Positions 16,375 to 25,536 of a stretch of 64,000 bases of DNA are shown here, in pieces. How positions within the stretch are numbered: position 1 is the first letter of the stretch; each line of letters begins with the position of its first letter. The position numbers and the translations under genes are program-made. The DNA lies in the NCBI GenBank assembly GCA_035629025.1, contig DASPIU010000018.1:1-64000 (forward strand). Reading direction: 5' to 3'. The notes beneath the pieces were generated by a model. It saw only the letters and a list, made by a program, of their open reading frames with translations. It did no database searches and was not told the origin of the DNA. The DNA is from Stenotrophomonas_A sp035629025. Lineage in GTDB: Bacteria; Pseudomonadota; Gammaproteobacteria; Xanthomonadales; Xanthomonadaceae.

Positions 16375-17319
16375 ATGACCATGCAACTGGACGCCAACGG
16401 CCGCCTGCGCCACCTGCTCACCCTTGAAGGTCTTCCGCGCGCCACCTTGCTGCAATTGCTCGACCGCGCCGGTCAGATCCGCGATGCCGCCGTCGGCCGC
16501 GTCGGCAAGCGCAACGTGCTCGCCGGCAGCGCCGTGTGCACGCTGTTCTTCGAGCCTTCCACGCGCACCCGCAGTTCCTTCCAGCTCGCCGCGCAGCGCC
16601 TGGGCGCGGACGTGCTCAATTTCGACGCGTCCACCTCGTCCACCCGCAAGGGCGAGAGCGACCGCGACACCTTGAAGAACCTGGAAGCGATGAGCGTGCG
16701 CGGCTTTGTCGTGCGCCATCCGGAGGACGGCGCGGTCGCGCGCCTGGCTGCCGAAGCCGGCGAGGGTACCGCCCTGGTCAATGCCGGCGACGGGCGCAGC
16801 GCGCACCCGACCCAGGGCCTGCTCGACATGCTCACCCTGCGCCAGAGCAAGGGCAGCGACTTTTCCCGGCTCAAGGTGCTGATCGTCGGCGACGTCAAGC
16901 ATTCGCGCGTGGCCCGCTCGGACCTGCATGCGCTGCGCACGCTCGGCGCTGGCGAGATTCGCGTCTGCGGTCCGGCTTCGCTGCTGCCGGAAGACGGTTT
17001 GCTGGAAGGCTGCCAGGTCGGCGACGACCTCGACGCCATGCTCGAAGGCGTGGACGCGGTGATGATGCTGCGCCTGCAACGCGAGCGCATGGAAGAAGGA
17101 CTGGTGCCCTCGCTCGAGCAGTACCACACCCGCTACGGCCTGACCGCCACGCGCCTGCGCCGCGCCGCGCCCGATGCGGCGGTACTGCACCCAGGTCCGG
17201 TCAACCGCGGCGTGGAAATCACCGATGAGGTGGTGGACGGCCCGCAGTCCTGGGTGTTGCGCCAGGTCGCCAATGGCGTGGCCGTGCGCATGGCGGTGCT
17301 GGAAACGCTGCTCGGCTGA
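16375..17319 (+). CDS. pyrB: Aspartate carbamoyltransferase catalytic subunit PyrB
   Basis: Catalyses carbamoyl phosphate + aspartate to N-carbamoylaspartate, the committed step of pyrimidine synthesis. The 314-residue protein has the carbamoyl-phosphate loop FFEPSTRTRSSF, the mobile-loop lysine in STSSTRKGES, and HPGPVNRGVEI near the C-terminus. No pyrI regulatory subunit and no pyrC-like partner follow. A GC-rich hairpin lies right after the stop. Confidence 0.97.
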   Translation: MTMQLDANGRLRHLLTLEGLPRATLLQLLDRAGQIRDAAVGRVGKRNVLAGSAVCTLFFEPSTRTRSSFQLAAQRLGADVLNFDASTSSTRKGESDRDTLKNLEAMSVRGFVVRHPEDGAVARLAAEAGEGTALVNAGDGRSAHPTQGLLDMLTLRQSKGSDFSRLKVLIVGDVKHSRVARSDLHALRTLGAGEIRVCGPASLLPEDGLLEGCQVGDDLDAMLEGVDAVMMLRLQRERMEEGLVPSLEQYHTRYGLTATRLRRAAPDAAVLHPGPVNRGVEITDEVVDGPQSWVLRQVANGVAVRMAVLETLLG

Positions 17320-17327
17320 GCACGGCT

Positions 17328-17348
17328 GGCGCTGCCGTGGGCAGCGCC
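17328..17348 (+). terminator. GC hairpin after pyrB (no U-tract)
   Basis: A perfect nine-base stem, GGCGCTGCC-GTG-GGCAGCGCC, starts nine bases after the pyrB stop. No run of T follows, so it is at best a weak or Rho-assisted terminator, or a 3'-end stabiliser. Confidence 0.35.
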
Positions 17349-17380
17349 GGCGGCGTGCGCGCGATTACCTGGAAGCGCCG

Positions 17381-18322
17381 ATGAACCACTCCGCCGAACC
17401 GCCAGCTCCGCTGGACGATCCTCCCGCCGCCGACGCCGACCGGCGCAGCCGGCGCTGGGTCGCGCTGTTCTGGATTCTGACCTTCGTGGCCGCGGCGCTC
17501 GGCAATACCGCCACCGGGATGATGGACGCGCAGCGTGACGGCCTGCCAGTGGCCGCCTGGCAGATGCTGACCTGGGAATTCACCAGCATCGGTGTGTCCC
17601 TGGCCTTGCTGCCGCTGGTGTTGCGCGCCTGCGGGCGCTGGCCGCTGCATGCCGACAACTGGCGCCACCGGCTGCCGCTGTACCTGGCGGGCAGCGTGCT
17701 GTGGTCGCTGCTGCATGTGGCCGGCATGGTGCTGTTGCGCAAGGCCGTCTATGCGCTGGCCGGCGATCACTACGACTTCGGCAATGCCTGGGTGCGCTGG
17801 GGCTACGAATACCTCAAGGACGTGCGCACCTTTGCCCTGCTGGTCATCACCACGCATGCCGCGGCCTGGTTCGGTCGGCGCCTGCAGGGCGAGGCGCGGC
17901 TGTTCGATGTGCCCGACGAGGGCCCGCCGCTGGAGCCGGTGGAGCGGCCGGAACGCTTCCTGGTGCGCAAGCTCGGTCGCGACTTCCTGGTCGCCGCGGT
18001 GGACATCGAATGGCTGCAGGCCGCCGGCAACTACGTCAACCTGCACGTGCGCGGCCATGACTACCCGCTGCGCAGCACGATGGCCGCGATCGAGGCGCGC
18101 CTGGATGCCCAGGCATTCGTGCGCGTGCACCGCAGCTACCTGGTCAACCTGGGGCGGGTGGTGTCGATCGAGCCGCTGGACAGCGGCGATGCGCGCGTGC
18201 ACATGGACGATGGCAGCGCGCTGCCGTGCAGCCGGCGCTACCTGGCCGCGCTGCGCGAAGCTGCCGCCGAGGGCAGGGCCCCGGGCGCCGCGCCGCGCCA
18301 GGCCCCGCCGCCGGCCGCCTGA
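17381..18322 (+). CDS. Membrane-bound LytTR-domain transcriptional regulator
   Basis: A 313-residue protein with four predicted transmembrane helices in residues 28-170 and a C-terminal LytTR DNA-binding domain (about 197-300; DIEWLQAAGNYVNLHV and FVRVHRSYLVNL are hallmark strands). There is no receiver domain, so it is not a classical two-component regulator. The membrane part may sense a signal directly. No target or partner gene is obvious nearby. It begins 61 bases after pyrB and ends with a proline/alanine-rich tail. Confidence 0.85.
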   Translation: MNHSAEPPAPLDDPPAADADRRSRRWVALFWILTFVAAALGNTATGMMDAQRDGLPVAAWQMLTWEFTSIGVSLALLPLVLRACGRWPLHADNWRHRLPLYLAGSVLWSLLHVAGMVLLRKAVYALAGDHYDFGNAWVRWGYEYLKDVRTFALLVITTHAAAWFGRRLQGEARLFDVPDEGPPLEPVERPERFLVRKLGRDFLVAAVDIEWLQAAGNYVNLHVRGHDYPLRSTMAAIEARLDAQAFVRVHRSYLVNLGRVVSIEPLDSGDARVHMDDGSALPCSRRYLAALREAAAEGRAPGAAPRQAPPPAA

Positions 18323-18412
18323 GCCAGCGCGGTCAAGATTTTCCTGCACTGCGGCTAGGCGCCAGGCGAGGCCAACGCGTATCTTGTGGCGTTTACGCCC
18401 AGGCCCGCGCCC

Positions 18413-19777
18413 ATGACCCAGCCCATCGCCGCCCCGGAACGCCTCAGCCACGCGCTCAAGCCGCGCCAACTGATCATGATGGGGCTGGGCAGCGCGATCG
18501 GCGCCGGGCTGTTCCTGGGCTCGGGCGTCGGCGTGCAGGTTGCCGGACCGGCGGTGCTGCTTTCCTATCTGCTCGCCGGCGCGCTGGTGATCATCGTGAT
18601 GAATGCCCTGGGCGAAATGGCCGCGGCCAAGCCCACCAGCGGCGCGTTCTCGGTGTACGCCGCCGACGCCATGGGCGAGACCGCCGGCGCCACCGTGGGC
18701 TGGCTGTGGTGGGTGCAACTGGTGATCGTGATTGCCGCCGAGGCGGTGGGCGCGGCCGGCCTGCTGGCCACGGTGTGGCCGGCGCTGCCGGTGCCGCTGC
18801 TGGCGCTGACCTTCATGCTCGCGTTCACCGCCATCAACCTGATGGGCGTGCGCAACTTCGGCGAATTCGAGTTCTGGTTCGCCATCGTCAAGGTGCTGGC
18901 GATCCTGGCCTTCATCGCCATCGGCATCGCGCTGCTGGCCGGCTGGTTGCCGCATGCGGTGTCGCCGGGCTTCTCCAATTTCACCGCCAATGGCGGCTTT
19001 GCGCCGCGCGGCATGGCCGGCGTCGGCGCGGCGTTGCTGGTGGTGGTGTTCGCCTTCGGCGGCACCGAGATCGTGGCCGTGGCCGCAGCCGAAACCGCCG
19101 ACCCCGAGCGCAGCATTGCCCGCGCCATCCGCACCGTGGCCTGGCGCATCCTGGTGTTCTACATCGGCTCGCTGGGCGTGATCATCGCCGTGGTGCCGTG
19201 GACCAGCGAGGCGCTCAAGTCGCCCTTCGCCGCGGTGCTGCAGGCCGCGGCCATTCCCGGCGCGGCCACCGCCATCACCCTGATCGCGGTGGTGGCGCTG
19301 CTATCGGCGCTGAACGCCAATCTCTATGGCGCCTCGCGGATGATCTTCTCGCTGGCGCAGCGGCAGGAAGCGCCGCGCTGGCTCAGCCGCACCAGCGCAC
19401 GCAAGGTGCCGGTGGCGGCGGTGCTGGCCAGCGTCGCGTTCGGCTTCGTCGCCGCGATCCTCGAACTGCTGTACCCCAACCGGGTGCTGCCGATGCTGTT
19501 GAACGTGGTCGGTGCCACCTGCCTGCTGGTGTGGACGATCTCGCTGTTGGCCCAGCTGATACTGCGTGCGCGCGCGGACCGCAACGCGACGCCGCTGCCG
19601 TTCCGCATGTCCGGCTACCCGTGGCTGACGCTGCTGGCGCTGGCGATCCTGGCGCTGATCTTCGTGCTGCTGATCGCCACGCCGGACACGCGCATGCAGT
19701 TCATCTCGATGGCGTCACTGACCGCCGCCATCGCGGTGATCAGCGAGATCTCACGGCGGGTGCGGCGCGCGCGCTGA
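18413..19777 (+). CDS. Amino-acid permease (APC superfamily, AAT type)
   Basis: A 454-residue inner-membrane transporter with about twelve helices. The consensus transport motif GLGSAIGAGLFLGSG in helix 1 and the SGAFSVYAADAMGE segment place it in the AAT group (CycA/ProY/GabP relatives), which imports amino acids with protons. The exact substrate cannot be told. The ATG at 18,413 (MTQPIAAPERL) is chosen; a frame nine codons longer exists. No regulator or catabolic genes adjoin it. Confidence 0.88.
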   Translation: MTQPIAAPERLSHALKPRQLIMMGLGSAIGAGLFLGSGVGVQVAGPAVLLSYLLAGALVIIVMNALGEMAAAKPTSGAFSVYAADAMGETAGATVGWLWWVQLVIVIAAEAVGAAGLLATVWPALPVPLLALTFMLAFTAINLMGVRNFGEFEFWFAIVKVLAILAFIAIGIALLAGWLPHAVSPGFSNFTANGGFAPRGMAGVGAALLVVVFAFGGTEIVAVAAAETADPERSIARAIRTVAWRILVFYIGSLGVIIAVVPWTSEALKSPFAAVLQAAAIPGAATAITLIAVVALLSALNANLYGASRMIFSLAQRQEAPRWLSRTSARKVPVAAVLASVAFGFVAAILELLYPNRVLPMLLNVVGATCLLVWTISLLAQLILRARADRNATPLPFRMSGYPWLTLLALAILALIFVLLIATPDTRMQFISMASLTAAIAVISEISRRVRRAR

Positions 19778-19793
19778 AGCAGGTGCGTCGCGG

Positions 19794-20606
19794 CTACGGT
19801 GAAGCGCCCGCGGGCGCGGCGCGCTGCGCGAACAGCCACTCCCACATGCGCGGGTCGGCATAGGTCGCGTCCCAGGCATTGTGGTTGCCGTCCGGATATT
19901 CGCTGTAGCGCATGTTGGCGCCGGCCAGGCGCGCGGCCTTGTACAGGCGGCGGTCGTCGCCCGGCGGCACCTGGTCGTCAAGCGCGCCATGGAACATCCA
20001 CACCGGCAGCTTGCGCAGGTGCTGCACCACCACCGCATAGCGGTCGCGTACGCCGGCCACCTCGCTGACGTAGAGCTGGTCCTCGTCGCTGCGCGGCGAA
20101 TGCAGGGCACCGCAGATCGGCACCATCGCGGCGAAGCGCTGCGGCTGCATCAGCGCGATCTCCCAGGCGCCGTAGCCGCCCATCGACATGCCGGTGAGGT
20201 AGGTGCGCGCCGGGTCGCCGCCGAATTCCGCGCTAGCCGCATCCAGTGCGGCCAGTGCCATGCGCGCGTTGACCCCCATCCACTGCTCGTCCTCGGGCAC
20301 CTGCGGGAATACCGCCAGCGCCGGAAACTCGGTGGCGTGCTCGCGCAGGTAGGGGCCGAGGCCGGATTCGGTCTGGCTGTGGCCGTCGTCGCCGCGTTCG
20401 CCAGAACCGTGCAGGAACAGCACCACGGGCAACGGCCCGTCCTGCTGCTGCCGGGCCAGCGGCACGAACACGGCGTAGCGATACAACCGGCCTTCCACTG
20501 TCAGCTCGCGATGGACGAAGTGGCCGCGCGGCGGTGCGGAGGGCGTGGTGGCACAGGCGGCAAGCATGGACATCCCCAGGGCGAGCAGGAATTGGCGGCG
20601 AAGCAT
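19794..20606 (-). CDS. Lipoprotein alpha/beta-hydrolase (prolyl-oligopeptidase/LpqC-like esterase)
   Basis: A 270-residue secreted esterase or peptidase. The N-terminal signal ends in a lipobox (MLAAC, Cys18), so it should be a lipid-anchored periplasmic or outer-membrane protein. The alpha/beta-hydrolase triad is visible: Ser in GMSMGGYGAW, Asp in HGALDDQVPP, His in YPDGNHNAW, with the oxyanion segment FLHGSGERG. Relatives include phospholipase/carboxylesterase and polyhydroxybutyrate-depolymerase-like proteins. The substrate is unknown. It converges on the permease gene. Confidence 0.85.
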   Translation of the reverse strand: MLRRQFLLALGMSMLAACATTPSAPPRGHFVHRELTVEGRLYRYAVFVPLARQQQDGPLPVVLFLHGSGERGDDGHSQTESGLGPYLREHATEFPALAVFPQVPEDEQWMGVNARMALAALDAASAEFGGDPARTYLTGMSMGGYGAWEIALMQPQRFAAMVPICGALHSPRSDEDQLYVSEVAGVRDRYAVVVQHLRKLPVWMFHGALDDQVPPGDDRRLYKAARLAGANMRYSEYPDGNHNAWDATYADPRMWEWLFAQRAAPAGASP

Positions 20607-20719
20607 GCGCGGTTCCGGTATTGCGAAGGGCGAGTATCGCCGCGCGCGTGGCCGCTGCGGGCGGCGCGGCCCGCGGCGTTCGGGCAAGGTTCTGGTTTGC
20701 CCCGGGTGGCGTAGCTGGC

Positions 20720-21193
20720 TCAGCTGCCGCCGGCCTGGCGCCACAGGTGGCCCAGCGTGGCCTCGTGCAACAGCACGCAGGCCCAGAACGCGAACTGGTA
20801 GGACAGCTTGCGGTTCTTGTGGCGCAAGGCGCGCTGGGCCAGCAGGGCGCCGGGCCAGCCGCCGCCCAGTTCCAGCAGGTGCAGCACGACTTCCGGCGTG
20901 CGCTGTTCCTGGCGGCGCGCGGCCCGCTTGTCGCGTGCGTAGGCCAGGAAGGTCAACAGCGCCAGCGCGCCGAAGGTGGCCACGGCCCAGGCCGGCAATA
21001 CGCCGTCGCGCAGCATCAGCCAGAGCAGCGCGGCATGTGCGCCGACCAATGCCAGCGCGCCGAAGTCGGCGGCACGGCGCAGCCGCGAAGGCGCACGCCC
21101 GACGCCAGCACGCGCAGCCGGACGTGTGCCTTTCGCGCGCGCCGCAGCCGGCTTGCGCGCCGTCTTCGAGCGTGGGGCGGCGGCGCGCTTCAA
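20720..21193 (-). CDS. DUF1294 membrane protein
   Basis: A protein of about 157 residues: a basic Ala/Arg/Lys-rich N-terminal 40 residues, two to three transmembrane helices, and the DUF1294 block (YARDKRAARRQEQRTPE, LELGGGWPGALLAQRALRHKNRK). In other bacteria the domain is often fused to a cold-shock domain, which is absent here. The proposed start is TTG at 21,193, which overlaps the mgtE stop (ATTGA). Coding is clear but the start is uncertain. Confidence 0.75.
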   Translation of the reverse strand: MKRAAAPRSKTARKPAAARAKGTRPAARAGVGRAPSRLRRAADFGALALVGAHAALLWLMLRDGVLPAWAVATFGALALLTFLAYARDKRAARRQEQRTPEVVLHLLELGGGWPGALLAQRALRHKNRKLSYQFAFWACVLLHEATLGHLWRQAGGS

Positions 21194-22551
21194 TGCAGCA
21201 GGATGACCGTGGCCAGGCCAAGGAAACTGAGGAAACCCATCACGTCGGTCAGCGTGGTCAGGATCACCCCGCCGGCCAGTGCCGGATCGAAGCCCAGGCG
21301 CTTGAGCGTGACCGGCACCAGCACGCCACCAAGCGCGGCGGTGCACAGGTTGATGGTCAGTGCGGTGCCGATCACCAGCGACAACATGGGCTGCTTGAAC
21401 CAGGCCAGGACGATCAGGCCCAGGCCAAGGCCGAGGCAGATGCCATTGATCAGCGCGACGGTCAGCTCCTTCTTCAGCAGCGTCATCACGTTCGATGAAC
21501 CGATCTGCCCCAGGGCCAGGCCGCGCACCATCAGCGCCAGCACCTGGGTGCCGGCATTGCCGCCCATGCCGGCCACGATCGGCATCAGCGCGGCCAAAGC
21601 GACCAGCTTGGCGATGGTGCCCTCGAACTCGCTGACCACGCTGGAGGCAATGAACGCGGTGCCCAGGTTCACCGACAGCCACAGCAGGCGGCGGCGGAAC
21701 GCGCGCCGCGCCGGGCTGAACATGTCCTCGTCCTCGTCCAGGCCGGCCGCGCTCATGGCCTGGTGCTCGGCCTGTTCGCGGATGATGTCGACCACGTCGT
21801 CGATGGTGATGCGGCCGAGCAGGATGTTGTTCTCGTCCACCACCGGCGCCGAGATCCAGTCGTGGTCGGAGAACTGCCGCGCCACTTCCTGCGCGCTGTC
21901 GCCCACGTCGATGGCCGGCTGCTCGTCGTCGATCAGGCGGTTGACCGGCGTGCTGTCCTCGTGGGTCACCAGCGAGGCCAGCGACACCCGGCCCAGGTAC
22001 TGGTGGCGGCGGCTGACCACGAACAGGTGGTCGGTGTGGTCGGGGAGTTCACCGCGCAGGCGCAGGTAGCGCAGCACCACATCGACGTTGACGTCGGCGC
22101 GCACGGTGACCACGTCCGGGTTCATCAGACGGCCCGCGGTGTCCTCCGGATAGGACAGCACCTGTTCCAGGCGCTCGCGGTTCTCGCGGTCCATCGACTT
22201 GAGCACTTCGTCGATGACGGTGTCGGGCAGGTCCTCGACCAGGTTGGCGAGGTCGTCGATGTCCAGGTCCTCGACCGCAGCGACGATCTCGTCGGTGTCC
22301 ATGTCCGCGAGCAGGCTTTCGCGCACTTCCTCGCCCACATGCAGCAGCACCTCGCCATCGTCTTCCGGGTCGACCAGACCCCACACCACCTCGCGCTTGC
22401 CCGGCGGCAGCGATTCGAGCAGGTTGCCGATCTCCGCCGGCGCCAGCGTATTGACCAGGCGTCGCACCGGCCCCAGCCGCCCGCTGTCCAGGGCGTCGGA
22501 GAGCAGGCGCAGCGCACGCGCGGTCTTGTCGTGGCGAATGGCTTCGGCCAT
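21190..22551 (-). CDS. mgtE: Magnesium channel/transporter MgtE
   Basis: A 453-residue Mg2+ channel. It has an N-terminal MgtE_N superhelical domain (residues 30-130, repeated acidic ...DPEDDGEVL...), two CBS domains (about 135-255) that sense Mg2+, a connecting helix, and five transmembrane helices with PIVAGMGGNAGTQVLALMVRG forming the pore motif. The ATG at 22,551 is preceded directly by an in-frame GTG. It is the last strongly conserved gene of the PTS block; 131 bases separate it from ptsI. Confidence 0.96.
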   Translation of the reverse strand: MAEAIRHDKTARALRLLSDALDSGRLGPVRRLVNTLAPAEIGNLLESLPPGKREVVWGLVDPEDDGEVLLHVGEEVRESLLADMDTDEIVAAVEDLDIDDLANLVEDLPDTVIDEVLKSMDRENRERLEQVLSYPEDTAGRLMNPDVVTVRADVNVDVVLRYLRLRGELPDHTDHLFVVSRRHQYLGRVSLASLVTHEDSTPVNRLIDDEQPAIDVGDSAQEVARQFSDHDWISAPVVDENNILLGRITIDDVVDIIREQAEHQAMSAAGLDEDEDMFSPARRAFRRRLLWLSVNLGTAFIASSVVSEFEGTIAKLVALAALMPIVAGMGGNAGTQVLALMVRGLALGQIGSSNVMTLLKKELTVALINGICLGLGLGLIVLAWFKQPMLSLVIGTALTINLCTAALGGVLVPVTLKRLGFDPALAGGVILTTLTDVMGFLSFLGLATVILLH

Positions 22552-22682
22552 CACTGCTCCTGGGCAAACGGCGGGGAAAGGGCGGGCAAGAACGGGAATG
22601 GCAGCGCTGTTGCGCCGCCGCGGCTCGTCGCCGGCATTATCGCCCGCGCGCGGTGACGATCACAGCCTGTGGGCGCGGCCCC

Positions 22683-24467
22683 TCATGCGGTTTCGGCGGC
22701 GATGGCCAAAAGCCACTTCTCGATGCCCTTGCGGTCACGCGCGCGCAGCAGCCGCGCCGAGGCTTCGCCCAGCCGGCCCAGATGGGTGGCGCGGATCGCG
22801 CGGCGCACTTCCAGCAGCGTGGCCGGGTGCAGGCTCAGTTCGGTCAGCCCCAGCGCCAGCAGCAGCGGCACGAAGCGCGGGTCGCCGGCGATCTCGCCGC
22901 ACACCGCCACGGGCGTGTCATGCGCGCGGGCGGTGGTGATGACATGCCGCAGCAGCCGCATCACCGCCGGGTGCAACGGCGAGTACAGTTCGCTTAGGCC
23001 TTCGTGGTTGCGGTCGGCGGCCAGCAGGTACTGCACCAGGTCGTTGGTGCCGATGGACAGGAAGTCGACATCGTCGATGAAGCATTCCAGGCCGATCGCC
23101 GCTGCCGGCACCTCGATCATCGCGCCCAGCGGCACGTGCTCGGCAATGGCGTGGCCTTCGGCACGCAGGCCTGTGCTCAGGCGCTTGAGCTGGCGGCGCA
23201 GCTGCACGATCTCCTCGCGGCAGCTGAGCATCGGCACCAGCACCCGCACCGGGCCGTAGCCGGAGGCGCGCAGGATCGCGCGCAGCTGCGCGTCGGCCAC
23301 TTCCGGGCGCGCCAGCGACAGGCGCACGCCGCGCAGGCCCAGGGCAGGGTTGTCCTCGTCGCCCAGTACCAGGCCGGTGCGGTCGGCCTTGTCCGCGCCC
23401 AGGTCCAGCGTGCGGATGGTGACCGGTCGCCCGCACATGCCGAGCACGGTGTCGCGATAGGTCTGGAACTGTTCTTCTTCCGACGGCAGCTCGTTGCGCT
23501 GCAGGAACAGGAATTCGGTGCGGTACAGGCCCAGCCCCGACGCGCCCAGGGCATGGGCCTGGGCCACGTCGTCGGTGGATTCGGCATTGGCGAGCAGGGT
23601 GATGTCGTGGCCATCGCGGGTGCGCGTGGGCTTGCTGCGCAGGCGGCCGAGTTCGCGCTGCTCGCGCGCCAGCACGCGCAGGCGTTCGTGGTAGCCGCGC
23701 AGGTCCGCGGCGGTGGGCTCGATGATGATCTCGCCGCTACCGCCGTCCACGATCAAGGCGTCGCCATCGTTGACCCGGTGCAATGCCTCGGCGGTGCCGA
23801 CCACCAGCGGCAGGTGCAGGCTGCGCGCCAGGATCGCGCTGTGCGAGAGCAGGCTGCCGGCGACGCTGACAATGCCAACCACGCCTTGGGTCTGCAGCTG
23901 GGCCAGTTCGGAGGGCGCGACGTTGTCGCAGATCAGGATCTCGCCGGCCACGCCGGGCACTTCCACGTCGCGCTTCTGCAGGAAGGCGTGGATGCGGCCG
24001 ATGACATGGTCCAGGTCATCCATGCGGCTCTTGAGGTAGGCGTCCTCCATGCCATCGAACACCGCGGCCAGGCGGTCGCGCTGCAGGCGCAGGGCATAGT
24101 CGGCGCTGTAGCGGCCGGTACGGATCAGTTCGTCGACGCCGAACAGCAGTTCCGGGTCGTCGAGCAGCAGGGCGTGCAGGTCGAGGAATTCGCCGACCTC
24201 GCGCGCCATCGCACCTTGCAGGCGGGTGCGCAGGGCATGCATCTCCTCACGCGCGGCATCGATGGCGCGGTGCAGTCGCGCCAGTTCCGGTTCGACCGCG
24301 GCGGCGCTGATGCGCTGTTCGGTGACTTCCAGTACATGCGGCAGGCGCAGGCGGGCGCGGCCCAGGGCAATGCCGCGCGAGGCGCCATGGCCGTGCAGGC
24401 GCAGGCCCGAGGGGGCACGCGGGCCCGGCGCCGGCGACTTGCTGGTGCGGCGGCCCGTGCCCCGCAC
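22683..24467 (-). CDS. ptsI: PTS enzyme I (PEP-protein phosphotransferase)
   Basis: A 594-residue enzyme that takes phosphate from PEP and passes it to HPr. The active-site histidine is His209 in GSLLSHSAILARS. PEP-binding and catalytic motifs follow (GLYRTEFLFL, VRVLVPMLSCREEI, GTNDLVQYLLAADR, the Cys in AVCGEIAGDP). There is no N-terminal GAF domain, so it is ordinary EI and not PtsP. The start is GTG at 24,467, two bases after the HPr stop, giving a basic N-terminal extension of about 20 residues relative to typical EI. Confidence 0.95.
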   Translation of the reverse strand: MRGTGRRTSKSPAPGPRAPSGLRLHGHGASRGIALGRARLRLPHVLEVTEQRISAAAVEPELARLHRAIDAAREEMHALRTRLQGAMAREVGEFLDLHALLLDDPELLFGVDELIRTGRYSADYALRLQRDRLAAVFDGMEDAYLKSRMDDLDHVIGRIHAFLQKRDVEVPGVAGEILICDNVAPSELAQLQTQGVVGIVSVAGSLLSHSAILARSLHLPLVVGTAEALHRVNDGDALIVDGGSGEIIIEPTAADLRGYHERLRVLAREQRELGRLRSKPTRTRDGHDITLLANAESTDDVAQAHALGASGLGLYRTEFLFLQRNELPSEEEQFQTYRDTVLGMCGRPVTIRTLDLGADKADRTGLVLGDEDNPALGLRGVRLSLARPEVADAQLRAILRASGYGPVRVLVPMLSCREEIVQLRRQLKRLSTGLRAEGHAIAEHVPLGAMIEVPAAAIGLECFIDDVDFLSIGTNDLVQYLLAADRNHEGLSELYSPLHPAVMRLLRHVITTARAHDTPVAVCGEIAGDPRFVPLLLALGLTELSLHPATLLEVRRAIRATHLGRLGEASARLLRARDRKGIEKWLLAIAAETA

Positions 24468-24469
24468 GC

Positions 24470-24739
24470 TCAGCTGTCCTCGTCGAAGCGGCGCTCGAAC
24501 AATTCGACCAGGGCCTGCATGGCCTGGGCCTCGTCGTCGCCATCCACGCGCAGTACTACCGTCGTGCCCTGGCCGGCGGCCAGCAGCATCACGCCCATGA
24601 TGCTCTTGGCGTTGACCTCGCGCCCCTTGGCCGCCAACGTGGCGTTGCAGCGGTACGACGACAGCAGCTGCACGAGTTTGGCAGTGGCCCTGGCATGCAG
24701 GCCGAGGCGGTTGGAAACGGTGAGTTCACGTTCAAGCAT
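24470..24739 (-). CDS. ptsH: Phosphocarrier protein HPr
   Basis: An 89-residue phosphocarrier. From the ATG at 24,739, the PEP-dependent phosphorylation site falls exactly at His15 (GLHARATAK) and the HprK site at Ser46 (NAKSIMGV), as in the canonical protein. That numbering supports this start over one six codons upstream. The ATG overlaps the EIIA stop by eight bases. With HprK encoded in the same block, Ser46 phosphorylation is expected to control the flow of phosphate. Confidence 0.96.
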   Translation of the reverse strand: MLERELTVSNRLGLHARATAKLVQLLSSYRCNATLAAKGREVNAKSIMGVMLLAAGQGTTVVLRVDGDDEAQAMQALVELFERRFDEDS

Positions 24740-25124
24740 CGTCGACAATTGCTCCATTGCGGGTCCCCGCCGCCGCCGTGGCGGGCAGGTCTTGCAGTCC
24801 CTGTTCCGGATAATTCATCACCCGCAGCAGCATCGGCAGGCTCAGTGCGGACACGCGCCGCACCGGGGTGCCGAGGCGGGCCAGGCGCGCGGCCAGGTTG
24901 CTGGGGCTGGCGCCATACAGGTCGGTCATCACCAGCACGCCTTCACCCCCATCAACCCGGCGCAGCGCCGCGGATGCCTGCGGCAGCAGGGCGTCCAGGT
25001 CGGCATCGAAGGGCACTTCAAGTGCTTCGGTCTTCAGTGGCAGCTGGCGCAACAGGGTGGTTGCGACCTGAAGCAGGGAAGAGCCGATGCCGGGATGGGT
25101 GATGAGGAGGATGCCACAGGCCAT
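24732..25124 (-). CDS. PTS EIIA, mannose/fructose-type (PTS system EIIA-Man domain)
   Basis: A 130-residue stand-alone EIIA of the mannose class, with the phosphorylatable histidine in ILLITHPGIGSSLL (His10) and VLVMTDLYGASPSNLAAR as the second family motif. No EIIB, EIIC or EIID partner is encoded nearby, so it is probably a regulatory terminal phosphate acceptor, as proposed for incomplete PTS pathways of proteobacteria. It starts 467 bases downstream of rapZ. Confidence 0.9.
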   Translation of the reverse strand: MACGILLITHPGIGSSLLQVATTLLRQLPLKTEALEVPFDADLDALLPQASAALRRVDGGEGVLVMTDLYGASPSNLAARLARLGTPVRRVSALSLPMLLRVMNYPEQGLQDLPATAAAGTRNGAIVDDA

Positions 25125-25223
25125 AGCGAAACGTTAACAGGTCGACGTGACGGGACGATAGCGTGTGGTGGCGGTTTTTCGCGGGATGCTGCATCCCCGT
25201 GGATTGGTCGCCGCCGCAGGCCC

Positions 25224-25286
25224 TGTACGAGCGGCTTTGTACGAGCGGCTTATAGGAGCGGCTTGTAGGAGCGGCTTCAGCCGCGA
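25224..25286. repeat. Tandem array of TGTAGGAGCGGCTT units
   Basis: Four head-to-tail imperfect copies: TGTACGAGCGGCTT twice, ATAGGAGCGGCTT, then GTAGGAGCGGCTTCAGCCGC. The last one is the complete REP-type palindrome (AGCGGCT-TC-AGCCGC). Single copies of this unit occur at 25,514, 35,426 and 42,570. Confidence 0.8.
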
Positions 25287-25346
25287 TCACAGCACCAGGG
25301 TTCCATCTACTCTGCCGAAAAGCGGCTGTCCGAGGTCCATCGCGCA

Positions 25347-25451
25347 GCGCCCGGGGGCAGGCCCTTTCGGGACACGCGGTGAACCCATCCATGGGGCTGC
25401 TAGACGCCATCCATGGCGTCTAGCGTCCCGAAAGGGCCTGCCCCCGGGCGC
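25347..25451. repeat. 105-bp nested palindrome, copy 2
   Basis: Outer arms GCGCCCGGGGGCAGGCCCTT... pair with the complement ending at 25,451. The inner hairpin TAGACGCCAT-CC-ATGGCGTCTA lies at 25,401-25,422. It is nearly identical to copy 3 (35,271-35,373) and shares the outer arms and CACGCGGTGAACCCATCC connector type with copy 1. Confidence 0.85.
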
Positions 25452-25513
25452 CCGACAGATCGTGGCGACCGGACACGAAAGCCAAAAGCGCTCGCATCGC
25501 TCATTGAAGGCAC

Positions 25514-25536
25514 TGTAGGAGCGGCTTCAGCCGCGA
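25514..25536. repeat. REP palindrome (GTAGGAGCGGCTTCAGCCGC)
   Basis: A single complete copy of the short REP-like unit found several times in the window. It is intergenic, 56 bases beyond the rapZ stop. Confidence 0.75.

Noticed and set aside
25224..25536. Possible CRISPR array from repeated GTAGGAGCGGCTT units
   Set aside because: Units are short (about 14-22 bases), adjoin without spacers of regular length, and also occur singly in other gaps; they are REP elements.
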